Assembly: GCF_026151335.1 (NCBI RefSeq)
Contig: NZ_JAMQPP010000001.1
DNA from: Leptospira_A soteropolitanensis
GTDB taxonomy: Bacteria > Spirochaetota > Leptospiria > Leptospirales > Leptospiraceae
Strand: one strand, 5' to 3'
Length of the DNA stretch: 64,000 nt
The notes under the pieces are model-generated. The model saw only the letters and a list, made by a program, of their open reading frames with translations. It was not told where the DNA came from and searched no databases. Each line of letters starts with the position of its first letter. Position 1 is the first letter of the stretch. A program made the position numbers and the translations under genes. Below are positions 63,246 through 64,000 of this stretch, one piece after another.

Positions 63246-64000
63246 ATTTAAAGTTTTACTCATTGGAAGTGGCGGAAGAGAACATGCGTTAGCGGATGCT
63301 ATCTCTAAATCGAAATCATTGGAATCACTTCGGGTATTTCCAGGGAACGGTGGTTTTTCGAAAGATATATTATTAGATCCAAAAGAGATATCCATCACTG
63401 ATAAATCTAAGTTTTTTGATTATTTAAAATCTTCGGGAACAAACCTAGTTGTAGTTGGCCCAGAAGATCCCCTTGTGAATGGACTTTCGGATTGGTGTGC
63501 AGAGATTGGAATCCCTTGTTTTGGGCCTTCCGCTTATTGTGCACAAGTAGAAGGAAGTAAACATTTTGCAAAAGAAATGATGAAACGAGCCAAAGTTCCG
63601 ACGGCTTCTTTTGCCGTGTTCACAGACCATGAATCTGCTTGGAGTTATGCACAAAAAGAAATTTTACCTTTAGTGGTCAAAGCGGATGGTCTCGCTGCGG
63701 GAAAAGGTGTCACTGTTGCCTTTGAAATGAAAGAAGTCAAACAGGCGTTAGATGAAATTTTCTTAGAATCAAAGTTTGGTGAAAGTGGAAATAAAGTAGT
63801 TTTAGAATCCTTTTTAGAAGGGGAAGAAGCGTCCCTTTTTGTGATTACCGATGGAGAAAGGTATATGTGCCTTCCTGCAGCCCAGGACCACAAACGTGCC
63901 TATGATGGAGACATTGGTCCAAATACCGGTGGAATGGGAGCTTATGCGCCGGCTCCGATTGTAACAGATTCGGTTCTTTCCAAGGTAAAGGAACTCGTCA
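63235..64000 (+). CDS. purD: Phosphoribosylamine-glycine ligase, 3' end outside window
   Basis: The first about 255 codons of GARS: KVLLIGSGGREHALADAISK, VVVGPEDPLVNG, VVKADGLAAGKGVTVA, and EGEEASLFVITDG with DHKRAYDGDIGPNTGGMGAYAP. It joins phosphoribosylamine to glycine in purine synthesis. I place the start at TTG 63235 (LEHKFKVLLIGS), which overlaps the valS end; there is no ATG closer, and AAGGG lies about 13 bases upstream. The C-terminal domain lies past the window. Confidence 0.9.
   Translation, partial: MEHKFKVLLIGSGGREHALADAISKSKSLESLRVFPGNGGFSKDILLDPKEISITDKSKFFDYLKSSGTNLVVVGPEDPLVNGLSDWCAEIGIPCFGPSAYCAQVEGSKHFAKEMMKRAKVPTASFAVFTDHESAWSYAQKEILPLVVKADGLAAGKGVTVAFEMKEVKQALDEIFLESKFGESGNKVVLESFLEGEEASLFVITDGERYMCLPAAQDHKRAYDGDIGPNTGGMGAYAPAPIVTDSVLSKVKELV

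Noticed and set aside
1..64000. CRISPR arrays, insertion sequences, rRNA, prophage genes
   Set aside because: I looked for regular direct repeats, transposase or integrase motifs and rRNA-like blocks, and saw none.

Overview
The window looks like a chromosomal segment of a spirochete of the genus Leptospira, probably a free-living (saprophytic-clade) species. Reasons: low-GC, T/A-rich DNA; many lipoproteins with a loose lipobox; a spiro-SPASM radical SAM gene; the spirochete flbD-motA-motB-fliL block; a GpsA-PlsB fusion; and the Bacillus-like order ispE / glmU-prs-ctc-pth with a tRNA-Gln inside it. The genus call is inference from gene content; no marker such as 16S rRNA is present.

Layout. 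1-1265: the 5' part of a large lipoprotein gene (minus). 1441-3811: transhydrogenase subunits pntAB-pntB and a NarL-type regulator (plus). 3813-10230: a tightly packed minus-strand cluster, lysC -> SurA-like chaperone -> spiro-SPASM radical SAM protein -> cytidylyltransferase/PseG-like fusion -> TPR protein, with stop/start overlaps. 10335-13660: fatty acid desaturase and small envelope proteins. 13660-18679 (plus): MCE protein, glycosyltransferase, flagellar flbD-motA-motB-fliL, and kdsB. 18810-25704 (minus): a CPA2 antiporter, then a TolC / HlyD / ABC export cluster whose ABC ATPase motifs are all lost. 25752: a YceI protein with a clear promoter.

26358-28422 is the only gene-poor stretch: hairpins, a degenerate ORF remnant, a pair of small membrane-protein genes (one with an in-frame stop in its membrane anchor), and two 100-base imperfect repeats 414 bases apart. 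28423-37884 holds ligA, an M23 peptidase, an ElyC/SanA protein, a second YceI protein, a J-domain protein, an acyl-CoA dehydrogenase, two transporters and a DUF4442 protein. 37939-45867: GpsA-PlsB fusion, SLC13 transporter, two lipoproteins, and a PAS histidine kinase with its receiver partner. 45874-54740 (minus): a long housekeeping run (FAS-type acyltransferase, WYL regulator, ispE, tRNA-Gln, glmU-type pyrophosphorylase, prs, rplY, pth, ftsH, EVE protein). 54919-64000: SSS symporter, PilZ-like protein, M23 lipoprotein, flavin monooxygenase, two thioredoxin-fold-type proteins, a 49-residue basic protein, valS and the start of purD.

Most of the window is ordinary core genome. The most unusual items are the spiro-SPASM / nucleotidyltransferase cluster at 4.8-9.0 kb, the export cluster with a degenerate ABC ATPase at 20.6-25.7 kb, and the decaying repeat-bearing island at 26.4-28.4 kb.
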